From Bacillus sp. Marseille-P3661 (GTDB taxonomy: Bacteria > Bacillota > Bacilli > Bacillales > Bacillaceae_J): DNA of 64,000 nucleotides. Below, piece by piece: positions 41,286 to 50,401 of this stretch. The notes beneath the pieces were generated by a model that worked only from the letters and a program-made list of their open reading frames with translations, was not told where the DNA came from and ran no database searches. Position 1 is the stretch's first letter; each line of letters opens with the position of its first letter. The translations under genes and the position numbers were made by a program. The DNA is taken from NCBI RefSeq assembly GCF_900240995.1, contig NZ_LT965953.1, positions 2,046,183 through 2,110,182 on the forward strand, written 5' to 3'.

Positions 41286-42473
41286 TTAATAAGAGTTTTG
41301 AGGTACTAATGTCAATTCCGTTGTTTTTTCCTTACCATTTCGATAATATTTTATCGTTATTTCTTCACCAATTTTCTTTTTAGTGTATATATATTTCCTA
41401 AGATCAACATCGTTTGTTATGTCTTTATCATCAAGTGCAACGATAATATCATATTGATTAAGCCCCGCTCTTGCTGCTGGTGAATTGGGAACGACCTCTA
41501 AAATTGCGACTCCTTTTTTAACATCGTCAGGTAAACGAAACGTTTCGGTCCAATGAAAGGTCGGAATATTTGACAACGTTTCTAAGCTTATTCCTAGGTA
41601 AGGCCTTTTTACTTCTCGATAACGTTCAAGGTCATTAATGACCGGCTTTGCTATTGAAATGGGAATAGCAAAACCAATTCCTTCTACTGAATCTTGAGCT
41701 ATCTTCATCGAATTAATTCCAATTACTTCCCCAACTATATTAACTAAAGCCCCCCCACTATTCCCGGGATTAATTGCAGCATCCGTTTGAATTACATCTG
41801 CCTGCCAATCGGGCTTGCCATCTTTATTTATATCCACAGGAATTGTTCTTTCTTTACCACTTAAAATTCCTTGAGTTACCGAACCTGAAAAAGCATCTCC
41901 CAATGGACTTCCAATCGCAATGACCGGTTCACCGAGGGTTAAATTGTCTGAAGATCCTAGATTTGCAATTTCGCTTACATGTTCACCATCAATTTTTAAA
42001 ACAGCTAAATCAGTAAATATATCACCACCTACAAGTTCAGCTGGTAATTTCGTGCCGTCACTTAATGTTACTTCCAATTTTTCACCACCGTCTATTACAT
42101 GGTAGTTTGTTACGATATAGGCTTTATTCTTAGCTTTTTTGTAAATGACACCAGAGCCAATTCCTGCTTTTTGTGGTTCAAGGGTAAAATAATTCATATT
42201 TTGATAGTTCGTTATACTGACAACAGCATCATCTACCTTTTCAACTGCCCTAGGTATACTCATATACGTATTATCATAGCTTAGAAAATTTTTTTCTATT
42301 GCACCACTGTTATCATTTACTTGCTCAGCAACTACCTTTTGTTCCGATTTCATCAACGGATTGAAATAGAGTAAGAAAGAAAATGCAGTTAATACAATAC
42401 CAATCAAGCTACCTAAAAGTAATGGTTTAGAATATTTGCTAAGTTTTGATTTATAAGGCTTATAGTAACCCAT
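41286..42473 (-). CDS. HtrA/DegP-type membrane-anchored serine protease with PDZ domain
   Basis: The 395-residue protein has an N-terminal membrane anchor (about 17-37), a trypsin-like domain with His125 (VTNYHVID), Asp155 (DLAVLKI) and Ser239 (GNSGGAL), and one PDZ domain (about 300-390). This is the domain order of Bacillus HtrA/HtrB/YyxA quality-control proteases, which act on misfolded secreted proteins outside the membrane. It starts with the charged MGYYKPYKSKLSKYSK. The ribosome site (AAAGG) is weak. No two-component genes or walR operon are adjacent. Confidence 0.92.
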   Translation of the reverse strand: MGYYKPYKSKLSKYSKPLLLGSLIGIVLTAFSFLLYFNPLMKSEQKVVAEQVNDNSGAIEKNFLSYDNTYMSIPRAVEKVDDAVVSITNYQNMNYFTLEPQKAGIGSGVIYKKAKNKAYIVTNYHVIDGGEKLEVTLSDGTKLPAELVGGDIFTDLAVLKIDGEHVSEIANLGSSDNLTLGEPVIAIGSPLGDAFSGSVTQGILSGKERTIPVDINKDGKPDWQADVIQTDAAINPGNSGGALVNIVGEVIGINSMKIAQDSVEGIGFAIPISIAKPVINDLERYREVKRPYLGISLETLSNIPTFHWTETFRLPDDVKKGVAILEVVPNSPAARAGLNQYDIIVALDDKDITNDVDLRKYIYTKKKIGEEITIKYYRNGKEKTTELTLVPQNSY

Positions 42474-42511
42474 CTTTTCTTTTTTACATTCCTTTCATTG
42501 TAAAGTTTTTT

Positions 42512-43225
42512 TCAATTGGAATTTATCTTAATCAAAAAAGGATTTGGGTCTGTCGGTACATCGCTACCCCCAAGTGGTTCTTTGCTAACCATAATATGTT
42601 CAAGTTGATGAACGACTCCGTCCTGAATGTAAAGCTGGCCTTTTTGTCCATTAACCTTTAATAGTCCTACATTAATTAATTCGTCAGCAGTTTGGATCCA
42701 TGCTTGATAATCATTTAATGAAATTGGATGTAGGCCATCTACTAATAACATCATTTCATTTGAATAAGGATTAATCCAAGCATAGCCACTTACCCTATCA
42801 TTCCATTCGGGGCTTATTTCGTATACATCCGTATCATCCTTAACCATGAACGGCTCCTTCAGTGATTGATTGGTAGTATAAGATGCAACTTGAGGTGGTG
42901 TCTGCAGATCCGTTGGTTTAATAATATATCCAATTAACATCATAACCATTGCAAAACAAGTAGACATAAAAATAAATGTCGGTTTTGTAAATCGGATACT
43001 ACTTCGTTCTTTTCTTATACTTTTCATAATTCTCTTTTTAGTATGTGCGGAAGGCCGCTGCTTTTCTGCAAGACCATTAAAGATAGTTAACCATGAATCA
43101 AAAACTTCTTTACAATGTTGACACTGTTCCATGTGATTTCTTAAACTATGTTCTTGTGCTTTATGAAGTTCACCACGTACTAATCCAATAATAGATTCTT
43201 CATGAACTTGACTATTACATGTCAT
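42512..43225 (-). CDS. Anti-sigma factor with zinc-finger domain
   Basis: The ATG at 43225, six bases after GAGGTG, gives 237 residues. The N-terminal ZAS domain has the HxxxCxxC motif HMEQCQHC; one membrane helix follows (about 80-105), then an outside domain resembling the RskA/anti-sigma-K fold (AWIQTADELINVGLLKVNGQKG). It would hold the partner sigma factor at the membrane until a signal arrives. The gene overlaps the end of the sigma gene by 11 bases, a usual arrangement for coupled expression. Confidence 0.88.
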   Translation of the reverse strand: MTCNSQVHEESIIGLVRGELHKAQEHSLRNHMEQCQHCKEVFDSWLTIFNGLAEKQRPSAHTKKRIMKSIRKERSSIRFTKPTFIFMSTCFAMVMMLIGYIIKPTDLQTPPQVASYTTNQSLKEPFMVKDDTDVYEISPEWNDRVSGYAWINPYSNEMMLLVDGLHPISLNDYQAWIQTADELINVGLLKVNGQKGQLYIQDGVVHQLEHIMVSKEPLGGSDVPTDPNPFLIKINSN

Positions 43226-43811
43226 TCTTTTCACCTCTAGCTTTGGAGAAGCTGTTTTCTACATCAAAATACTTTTTTAAGTTGTGAATACCATAACGAA
43301 CAAGAGATTTAATCGTTCCTAATGGACGATTTAGCTTATTAGACAGTTCCTGATGGGTATATCCTTTAAAATAGTTACCAACTATTGCTGCTTTTTGTTT
43401 AGATGGTAGAGAATCAATCGCTTTATGTATCGCATCTCTTTCAACATTCATTAGAACTTGCTCCTCTACTATACTTCCATCTAATTTAATCTCCTCTAGT
43501 TCTTCCTCCACATTGCAAACCGAATGCCTTTGTTTTCGAAGTCGATCCAGACACCTGCTTTTTGTTTTTATTGCAATCCAGGCTTCTATCGATCCCCTGC
43601 TGGGATTAAACCCATAAGGATTATTATAAATTTCGATAAAGACATCGTGACAAAGGTCTTCGGCATCAGCTTTGTTTTTTAATATTTTCATTGCAATTCC
43701 AAACACCAAACTAACATATTGATCGTAAAATTGCTCGAAAGCTTTAGAGGAACCATTACTGAATCCATATAGTAACTCTTCACCTTTCGTTCTTTTATCC
43801 AAAGCAGTCAC
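43215..43811 (-). CDS. ECF-type RNA polymerase sigma factor
   Basis: The 198-residue protein has sigma region 2 (KADAEDLCHDVFIEIYNN) and region 4 (LPSKQKAAIVGNYFKGYTHQELSNKLNRPLGTIKSLVR split by normal spacing). This fits the SigK/SigM-like ECF group that pairs with RskA-type anti-sigma factors. The GTG at 43811 has no clear ribosome site; a TTG at 43802 after GGGGTGA is an alternative. It is co-transcribed with the anti-sigma gene. Its target promoters are unknown; no clear ECF promoter was found in its own leader. Confidence 0.88.
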   Translation of the reverse strand: MTALDKRTKGEELLYGFSNGSSKAFEQFYDQYVSLVFGIAMKILKNKADAEDLCHDVFIEIYNNPYGFNPSRGSIEAWIAIKTKSRCLDRLRKQRHSVCNVEEELEEIKLDGSIVEEQVLMNVERDAIHKAIDSLPSKQKAAIVGNYFKGYTHQELSNKLNRPLGTIKSLVRYGIHNLKKYFDVENSFSKARGEKNDM

Positions 43812-44040
43812 CCCAAATACTTCTTATTTTAAAAAACCCTTCTACTATTATTACTCTTAACACATCTATTTGGATTTATAAAATCAAAAATTCTTTTAGA
43901 AAATTTTAAATCCAAGTAGATATTCTTTACGTACCTCCCTCAATAAAGTTTAAATATCTCTAGAATCCTCACGTATTCTCAAAGTTTCATAAACACCTAA
44001 TAGTTAACACACCTGAAACAGTGGATAGTATTTGAATTTC
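43812..44040. other. Leader of the sigma operon up to the IS element
   Basis: About 230 AT-rich bases with no gene. A TGAGGGAGG motif near 43938 on the minus strand resembles a ribosome site, but no plausible start follows. Confidence 0.35.
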
Positions 44041-44300
44041 TTCAAGTTCCTTACAGGTGGAGGTGCATCCTAACCACCAAACTGGTATAGTTTGGTAATT
44101 ATTAGTATAACCGTGCTATGAAAACTCCACATAACTCACGGCCGCTAACCCTCCCATGTCTCACCGGATCGGGTCCATACATTCCTTCGTCCTGCGTATC
44201 CATAAGGTGGAGGTCGGATATGCTCCTATACTGGGTCATAGCCCGAATGGTAAAAATAAACTCCGACTCTGCACTATTGGTGTTTATCTATTGAGAATAT
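44040..44300 (-). ncRNA. Candidate IS110 bridge-RNA region
   Basis: The non-coding stretch beyond the transposase stop is clearly less AT-rich than its surroundings and has clean hairpins: GGTGG-AGG/CCT-AA-CCACC (44056-44078) and CCAAACT/AGTTTGG (44077-44095). IS1111-type members of the IS110 family encode their bridge RNA on this side of the gene. Position and structure fit, but the guide loops have not been identified. Confidence 0.4.
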
Positions 44301-44327
44301 AGAGTATCTAAAGTGTTTTCTGTTTGA

Positions 44328-45611
44328 TTATGCAACCTGTAATAGGTTTTCTTGAGGTATCCCTTGTAATAACTTGGAACCATCAAATTGACATTGTTTA
44401 TGTCCTATGACAAAAATGACTCGTAATAATTTACAACACAAGGCAATCAGAGACTGCTGTTTCTTTAAAGGTCTATCAGGACGTTTTGTGTAATAATGAT
44501 GCAGGGCTTTAAACGTTGGATTATGTGCAACCAGAGGACGTATAGCCATATACATAGCCCTTCGTAGTTTACTTCGACCTCGTTTAGTAATGGTTGTTTT
44601 TCCTTTGTGTTTCCCTGAACTATTCTCTCGCAAGGAGAGTCCTGCTAGGTTAACTAGCTGCTGGGGATGCTTATAATTTTTGAGATCCCCAATTTCAGAT
44701 AAAAAAGTAGTGACTGTGGCTACGCCAAGTCCTGTAATATCAATCATTTCATTTGCACCAGGTATCGTTCTAACAATACCTTCTAACTCTTGATCAAGGT
44801 CTTCTAGTTGCTTTCTGAAAAGCTCTAATTGTTCAAGGAGATTATCCATCTCTCGTTGTGCAAATTGGGTTCCAATAGTTAAACCAATGCTCTTACGAGC
44901 AGCCTCTACTAACTTTGTAGCCCGTTTAATTCCAACACCTCTTTGAACAAATGGTTTCCATTCTTGAAGTATCTCTTCAGGTGTCATCTCCACGATTTGT
45001 GATGGAAATGGGAAAAGTTTTAATGTACAAAGAGCTGCTTTACCTTCCCAGTCTCCAAAGACATCGAAGAATTCTGGCAAGTAGCGATCAATCATATTTT
45101 GAATACGCCCTTCTGTAATCATTAATTGTTGGATGAGTTGATCTCTAATTTTGACGCCTTCTCTAAGTTCAGCATAGATGCCATCTAAGAGATTAGGTAC
45201 AGAGTATCGCCCATCTTTAATCAACTGTGCGATTACTTTTGCATCTTTTGTGTCATTTTTCGTGGGTGAGTTATCATCAAGTTCTTTGCTTTTCTTAACA
45301 TGCATTGGGTTGACTAATACAATGTCATAGCCCTTTGCAGTCAAATAATAAGCTAGATTCAGCCAAAAATGACCTGTTGGTTCTACACCAAAAATGATAT
45401 GATCTTTAGAATTTTCTTTTGCGTGGCGGTGAGCCCATTCAAGTAATAGCTCAAAGCCATGAAATCTGTTTTGGAAAATCAGACGTTTTCCGAATTCTAA
45501 GCCTCTGTCGTCTTGTGCGCGTGCTACGTGCTTTTCTTTTGCAACATCAATGCCAATAACTAAAGTTGAAGGTGTGATTTGAGAGATTTTGTGATTTTGT
45601 GTATAATTCAT
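44328..45611 (-). CDS. IS110-family transposase (DEDD)
   Basis: The 427-residue protein has the RuvC-like DEDD site (Asp22 in GIDVAKEKH, Glu77 in VEPTG, Asp120 and Asp123 in NDTKDAK) and the C-terminal Transposase_20 domain with GLGVATVTTFLSEIGD and a serine pair at 331-332 (NSSGKHKGK) that supplies the nucleophile in this family. It is full length without frameshift, so the element may be active. The protein acts with a structured RNA to recombine donor and target DNA. Confidence 0.95.
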   Translation of the reverse strand: MNYTQNHKISQITPSTLVIGIDVAKEKHVARAQDDRGLEFGKRLIFQNRFHGFELLLEWAHRHAKENSKDHIIFGVEPTGHFWLNLAYYLTAKGYDIVLVNPMHVKKSKELDDNSPTKNDTKDAKVIAQLIKDGRYSVPNLLDGIYAELREGVKIRDQLIQQLMITEGRIQNMIDRYLPEFFDVFGDWEGKAALCTLKLFPFPSQIVEMTPEEILQEWKPFVQRGVGIKRATKLVEAARKSIGLTIGTQFAQREMDNLLEQLELFRKQLEDLDQELEGIVRTIPGANEMIDITGLGVATVTTFLSEIGDLKNYKHPQQLVNLAGLSLRENSSGKHKGKTTITKRGRSKLRRAMYMAIRPLVAHNPTFKALHHYYTKRPDRPLKKQQSLIALCCKLLRVIFVIGHKQCQFDGSKLLQGIPQENLLQVA

Positions 45612-45765
45612 TATGAGTCCTCCTTGGTTACTTAAATTAAGGGTCCTTAGTGCTGATCAGCTGTGGACACCTCGTATCATACCAAGGGGCTCTTTTTTTG
45701 TTCAACCCTCAAATTTCTTCATTACAGGAATGCTCCTATGAAAAACAAAATGAGGAGGAAAAGAC

Positions 45766-46920
45766 ATGCTAAAGAAAGTATTTGTAGTGTTAACTTTATT
45801 AATTTTCTTTTCAAATGTATTCTCAAAATTTGCTTTTGCGGCGGGAGGCCTTACACTGTATACACCTTATACAGGTATTGCTGTAATACCAGGTGAATCG
45901 ATTGATTATGCTTTTGATCTTATGAATGAAACTAGCCAGGTCCAGCAGGTGACGTTTGAAATAGAAGATTTACCAAAAGATTGGGAATATGACATTACGT
46001 CGTCAGGGTGGAACTTAAAGCAACTATCAGTTAAACCCGATGATTCACAAACTTTCTCAATTAACCTTGAAGTTCCGTTAAATGTTCCAAAAGGCGAATA
46101 TACTTTTTATATTACAGCTACAAGCACATCTGGACTAATGGATCGACTTCCAATGAAAATTAACATTTCTGAAGAAGGAACATTTAAAACGGAACTTACT
46201 TCTGAACAAACAAATATGAAAGGGCATGCCCAATCTACCTTCAATTACGAGTTAGCACTTAAAAATCGCACCTCTGAAGCACAACATTATGCCCTAAAGG
46301 CAGATGCACCCAGAGGATGGGATGTAAATTTTCAAGTAGATGATAAAAGTGTGACATCTGTTTCAGCTAAGTCAAATGAAACTAAAAATATTAACGTCGT
46401 GGTAACACCTCCTGAAAAAGCCGAAGCTGGAACGTACCCAATTCCACTTACAGCAACAACGAATGCAACTTCTGCAGAACTTACATTAGAAACTGTCATA
46501 ACTGGTACGTATGGTATAACGCTATCGACTCCAACAGGAAGATTAAGTGAAGATATATTAGTAGGCAAGGAAGAATCCATTGAGTTAGAGGTTAGTAATA
46601 CCGGTACAGTACCAATCGGAGATATTACTTTAAATTCAGAACAACCTGTTCAATGGAACGTTCAATTTGAGCCTAAAAAAATCAACATTCTAAAACCTGG
46701 AGAATCCGAAAAAGTCACAGCGATCATAACTCCAAGCGATAAAGCTATTGCTGGAGATTATGTTATCCAGATGGAAGCGAGTACACCTGAAGCAGTGTCG
46801 ACTGCTGATTTTAGAATGCAGGTTGAAACATCAATGTTATGGGGCTGGGTTGGTGTCGTTATTATTATAGCTGTTATAGGTTGTATCTTCTATTTAGTAC
46901 GGAAATACGGGAGGAGGTAG
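45766..46920 (+). CDS. Exported NEW3-domain protein, membrane-anchored
   Basis: The 384-residue protein has a signal peptide (cut near AFA, residue 25), three successive beta-sandwich NEW3/alpha-galactosidase-associated repeats (about 30-130, 140-240, 250-350; each with a proline-glycine turn such as PKGEY or EAGTY) and a C-terminal membrane helix plus RKYGRR. It opens a three-gene operon with an ABC ATPase and an ABC-2 permease, only two bases apart from the former. Such proteins stay outside, anchored by the last helix, and probably help the transporter handle a wall or lipid ligand. TGAGGAGG precedes the ATG. Confidence 0.82.
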   Translation: MLKKVFVVLTLLIFFSNVFSKFAFAAGGLTLYTPYTGIAVIPGESIDYAFDLMNETSQVQQVTFEIEDLPKDWEYDITSSGWNLKQLSVKPDDSQTFSINLEVPLNVPKGEYTFYITATSTSGLMDRLPMKINISEEGTFKTELTSEQTNMKGHAQSTFNYELALKNRTSEAQHYALKADAPRGWDVNFQVDDKSVTSVSAKSNETKNINVVVTPPEKAEAGTYPIPLTATTNATSAELTLETVITGTYGITLSTPTGRLSEDILVGKEESIELEVSNTGTVPIGDITLNSEQPVQWNVQFEPKKINILKPGESEKVTAIITPSDKAIAGDYVIQMEASTPEAVSTADFRMQVETSMLWGWVGVVIIIAVIGCIFYLVRKYGRR

Positions 46921-46922
46921 AC

Positions 46923-47873
46923 ATGCAAGAAACAATAATTGATATTCAGAATTTAACAAAATTTTATGAAACGAAATGCGCTGTTGATGATCTAAATTTA
47001 AAAATATACCGTGGTGAAGTGTTTGGATTATTAGGTCCCAATGGTGCAGGAAAATCAACATCAATCTTAATGATGCTTGGTCTCAGCGAACCTTCTACTG
47101 GAACCATTACAGTTTGTGGATACAACTCCACTCATGAGCCGATCAAGGTAAAGCAGAAAGTTGGATATTTACCTGATAATGTTGGTTTCTATGAAGAGCG
47201 GACCGGCTTAGAAAATTTATTATACACGGCGCAATTAAATGGACAATCAAAACAAGAGGCAAAAGAACGTGCAATCGATTTATTAAGACAAGTCGGACTA
47301 GAAAAGGCTTGCCACAAGAAAACAGGTAACTATTCAAGGGGAATGAAACAAAGACTTGGTCTTGCTGACGTATTAATTAAGCAACCTGAAGTCATTATTT
47401 TGGATGAACCCACACTAGGAATTGACCCGCAAGGTGTTCAAGATTTGCTTAGTTTAATCAGAACATTGAGTAAAGAGTACGGAATAACCGTATTACTTTC
47501 ATCACACCATCTTCATCAAGTACAACAAATCTGTGATCGGGTTGGGTTATTTGTAGATGGAAAACTTTTGGCCTGCGGTAATATTAAGGAGTTGGCACAT
47601 AAGTTGTTTTCAAGTGATGGCATGACCTTGGAGACTAAAGTTTCTCTCATTACTGATCCTTTGCTAGAAAAGCTTAGAGATATACCTGAGGTATTAGCTG
47701 TAGAATATAAGCATGATGAATTAACTATTAAGAGCAAAACAGATATTTCATCAGAAGTAGCAAGCATCATAGTTAACTCGGGTATCTCCCTAAGAGGACT
47801 TGTTCTTAAAGAACATGGTTTAGATGATATTTATCATCAATACTTTGAAGGGGAGGTTAACGGTAAAATATGA
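46923..47873 (+). CDS. ABC transporter ATPase (ABC-2 exporter)
   Basis: The ATG at 46923, right after GGAGGAGG, gives 316 residues. Walker A GPNGAGKST, signature YSRGMKQRLG, Walker B VIILDEP and the switch His (SSHHLHQ) are intact. The C-terminal 90 residues form the usual accessory region of drug or lipid exporters. It overlaps the permease gene by four bases. With the NEW3 protein it forms one export system; the cargo is unknown. Confidence 0.92.
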   Translation: MQETIIDIQNLTKFYETKCAVDDLNLKIYRGEVFGLLGPNGAGKSTSILMMLGLSEPSTGTITVCGYNSTHEPIKVKQKVGYLPDNVGFYEERTGLENLLYTAQLNGQSKQEAKERAIDLLRQVGLEKACHKKTGNYSRGMKQRLGLADVLIKQPEVIILDEPTLGIDPQGVQDLLSLIRTLSKEYGITVLLSSHHLHQVQQICDRVGLFVDGKLLACGNIKELAHKLFSSDGMTLETKVSLITDPLLEKLRDIPEVLAVEYKHDELTIKSKTDISSEVASIIVNSGISLRGLVLKEHGLDDIYHQYFEGEVNGKI

Positions 47874-48874
47874 AACATGATTTCGTTTACAAGATAGATC
47901 ATAAAGACACACATCATATACACCATCCTTTCCTTACTATGGTGCAGAAGGAAATAGCTGATCAAGTCAGAAGTTGGAGATTTATAATATTAGTATTGCT
48001 TATATTACTAACTTGCCTCGCTTCCCTATATTCATCATTAAGCATTATTCGTACAGCTGCCGCGTCCATCGACACAAATGATGCTTTCTTATTTTTAAAA
48101 ATATTTACACTTTCTGACCCGCAAGGCTCAATGCCTTCTTTTATGACATTTATTAGTCTATTAGGTCCATTATTAGGAATTGGCCTGGGATTTGATGCAA
48201 TCAATTCGGAACGAAATCGTGGAACGCTCAGCCGAATTTTAGCCCAGCCTATCCCTAGAGATTATTTAATTAATGCAAAATTTTTAGCCAACTTAGGTTT
48301 AATCGGCATATTGACTTTTGCATTAGGCTTTTTAATCATTGGACTAGGGATTATTTCAATAGGTTTCCCACCAACATGGGATGAGTTTTGGAGAATGGTA
48401 GCCTTTCTATTTCTTAGTGTAATTTATATAGGCTTTTGGTTAAACATATCAATATTATTTTCAATTCGCTTTAAGCAAACTGCTACATCAGCACTTTCGA
48501 GTATTGCAATGTGGTTGTTCTTCAGCGTATTTTATTCAATCATTATTAACATAATTGGCAAAGCGGCATTTCAGATTCAAAAAATGGGGGCAATATATGA
48601 GTTAGGTGGAATGCAAACCATAATCCAAACATTATCACGTTTTAATCCAAGTTATTTGTATAGTGAAATAACGACGATTTTATTAACACCTACCATACGT
48701 TCTTTAGGGCCCTTAACAATGGAACAATTAGTTGGTGCAATCCCAAGTCCATTGCCTTTAAAACAGAGTCTTCTGTTGATATGGCCGCAATTTACAGGTT
48801 TAATAGCTGCAACGATTATTTGTTTTGGTATATCCTATTTCATTTTTATGAAACAAGAAATAAGGGCAAAATAA
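47870..48874 (+). CDS. ABC-2 type permease
   Basis: The 334-residue protein has six membrane helices, a typical ABC-2 start (TMVQKEIADQVRSWRF as the amphipathic elbow) and the LGFDAINSERNRGTLSRIL loop near 105-125 that contacts the ATPase and is characteristic of gliding/NosY-like permeases. It ends the operon that starts at 45766 and is followed by a strong hairpin. Confidence 0.9.
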   Translation: MKHDFVYKIDHKDTHHIHHPFLTMVQKEIADQVRSWRFIILVLLILLTCLASLYSSLSIIRTAAASIDTNDAFLFLKIFTLSDPQGSMPSFMTFISLLGPLLGIGLGFDAINSERNRGTLSRILAQPIPRDYLINAKFLANLGLIGILTFALGFLIIGLGIISIGFPPTWDEFWRMVAFLFLSVIYIGFWLNISILFSIRFKQTATSALSSIAMWLFFSVFYSIIINIIGKAAFQIQKMGAIYELGGMQTIIQTLSRFNPSYLYSEITTILLTPTIRSLGPLTMEQLVGAIPSPLPLKQSLLLIWPQFTGLIAATIICFGISYFIFMKQEIRAK

Positions 48875-48876
48875 AA

Positions 48877-48917
48877 ATAGCAAAGAATAAATAGATAGTC
48901 TATTTATTCTTTGCTAT
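48877..48917. terminator. Bidirectional terminator, ABC operon/metalloprotease
   Basis: A perfect 19-bp stem (ATAGCAAAGAATAAATAGA and its complement) with a three-base loop lies between convergent genes. Confidence 0.85.
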
Positions 48918-48928
48918 TACTTTAATTA

Positions 48929-49690
48929 TTAAAGACGCGTTACAACATTATATACAAAATCCCGTTTCTTTTCTTCTAGCTTTTTAAGATATTCATGTGT
49001 TTTGGGTGCGGTTTGTTTTAAGTTTGCATTTGTTTTTTCATTTAAATAATACATTGCAAACACTTCAGCAAAGTATTCTTCAGGGTAATTTTGAAAATAC
49101 TCCCGTTTTGGAAACAATTTAAATACTTCATCTTTCCAGATCCCAATGAAAACGCTATCATTCCTAAGTTTATCAAATACTTTCCGTTCAACTGAATGAC
49201 CAATTTCATGGAGCTCCAGATTAACAGAACCATGTCCCTTTCCATACGAACTTGCACCAATTTTCGCCGCTGCAATATACGTTCCTCCTGCACCTGGTAC
49301 TTGATCCCATGTTTTATTAGGACTCCAGCCGCGTGGAGATATCCCACTTAAGTGTGTAAACGGGCCTTCATCAGTTAGTTTTCCAGTAAAAAGTTTGATC
49401 TTTACATTATTCACAACTAAATCATGAAGAAGTGTAGGGTGTATCTTGGATATACGAGAAACCATGCTACGTACTTCTTTATGATCGTAATCATTTTCAT
49501 TCGGCAGTAATATTAGTTGACCTACTAACCTTTCAATCTCTTTATTATCAAACTCAATATTAATACCATGCATTTCATTGGCTTTCTTTAACGAGAGACC
49601 TGTAATTTCCCCTTTTGCAACAGAAAGTGTGGGTAAGGTGCAAAGAAGTAATAAACAAAAAACGAAAAGCTGTTTCATTAGCTTGTTCAC
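48929..49690 (-). CDS. Secreted metalloprotease, anthrax lethal factor-like (ATLF) fold
   Basis: The 253-residue protein has a signal peptide (to about residue 26), then a catalytic domain with the zinc motif HEIGH (161-165), a following SVERK, and a downstream acidic ligand candidate in YPEEYFAEVFAMYY (204-209). TWDQVPGAGGTY and this layout match the ATLF/PPEP family, which includes anthrax lethal factor and the Pro-Pro endopeptidases of clostridia. It would be an exported or wall-associated protease. Here it stands alone, with no toxin partner genes, and a host cell-surface substrate is more likely than a toxin role. Confidence 0.82.
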   Translation of the reverse strand: MNKLMKQLFVFCLLLLCTLPTLSVAKGEITGLSLKKANEMHGINIEFDNKEIERLVGQLILLPNENDYDHKEVRSMVSRISKIHPTLLHDLVVNNVKIKLFTGKLTDEGPFTHLSGISPRGWSPNKTWDQVPGAGGTYIAAAKIGASSYGKGHGSVNLELHEIGHSVERKVFDKLRNDSVFIGIWKDEVFKLFPKREYFQNYPEEYFAEVFAMYYLNEKTNANLKQTAPKTHEYLKKLEEKKRDFVYNVVTRL

Positions 49691-49881
49691 CTTCTATAGT
49701 TTTCTGAATATTTTCATTATTTTAAATTGTGTATTACTATTATACTATAGATAGGCTTGTCTTGTTATGTATAAAATATTAAAATCTTATTACATAAATT
49801 TTACATTTTATTTACATTACTCTGAAACTTGAATTAAATAGACTCTCGTACATTGTTGAAAATGAAAGCAGTAATAAAAAA

Positions 49882-49900
49882 CCGCAGGATATCCCTGCGG
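49882..49900 (-). terminator. Terminator of the YppF-like gene
   Basis: CCGCAGG pairs with CCTGCGG and on the minus strand is followed by TTTTTTATTAC. Confidence 0.75.
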
Positions 49901-49917
49901 CCTTAATATATTATTAA

Positions 49918-50091
49918 CTACGCTATAGTTGCACCGCGTTGCTCTAACTCATGCATTAATCTACGATATTCTGCAAATGATAACGTACCTTGAATATATC
50001 CTCGCTTTAGAAAGTCTAATAAGTCGTTTACATTAGTTGGATGATCCTTTTTCACTTCAACATACTGTTTAATTAATGTTTCTAATGTCAA
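49918..50091 (-). CDS. YppF-like small protein
   Basis: A TTG start after GGGGGAG gives 57 residues: MTLETLIKQYVEVKKDHP, then NVNDLLDFLKRGYIQGTLSF and EYRRLMHELEQRGA. The pattern (N-terminal helix, DLLDF, YIxG, YR, ELExRGA) fits the YppF-like family of Bacillales, recalled rather than searched. It is a short gene with its own terminator. The function is unknown. Confidence 0.6.
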   Translation of the reverse strand: MTLETLIKQYVEVKKDHPTNVNDLLDFLKRGYIQGTLSFAEYRRLMHELEQRGATIA

Positions 50092-50401
50092 AATAACTCC
50101 CCCTTGTTTAACTAACTAATACAAGAATACCATCAAACAAGGCTTATTTTATTATTTTAGAATTTTTCGACTTCCGACAGACCTCGATATATTTTTACAA
50201 AAACACCGTTTCCTGTCTAGCGAAAATACTATTTTTAGACGTGAATATGTCACGAGTCGGACAATTTGATGATTTTTGTCGCACGAAAGTTTCTAAGTAA
50301 TCAAGGTAATAATATCTAGTACTCTCTTTTTTGCTAAGTCTGGCTATAAGAGTATCTAGGTAAAAGAGACCAACTATGACGTGGTCTCTTTGTTAATTAC
50401 C
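50092..50401. other. Gap upstream of the YppF-like gene
   Basis: About 310 bases with no gene. It contains the promoter region of the small gene and the terminator of the wall hydrolase at 50363-50391. Confidence 0.45.
50363..50391 (-). terminator. Terminator of the LysM-NlpC gene
   Basis: AAAGAGACCA pairs with TGGTCTCTTT, followed on the minus strand by TACC after the A/T stem base. Confidence 0.65.

Larger units (their letters stand above)
44040..45700 (-). mobile_element. IS110-family insertion sequence (ends approximate)
   Basis: It comprises an intact DEDD transposase gene and about 290 bases of GC-richer, structured non-coding sequence on its 3' side, between an ECF sigma operon and an ABC operon. 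IS110 elements lack classical long terminal repeats, so the ends cannot be fixed here. Related TGGTAT-containing segments lie at both sides (44083 and, inverted, near 45680), but the match is weak. Confidence 0.6.

Noticed and set aside
44083..45690. TGGTAT-containing segments as terminal inverted repeats of the IS element
   Set aside because: The match is only about eight of thirteen bases, and IS110 elements usually lack such long repeats.
48929..49690. Toxin role for the lethal factor-like protease
   Set aside because: There are no protective-antigen or oedema-factor-like partners and no receptor-binding domain; it has only the catalytic domain and a signal peptide.
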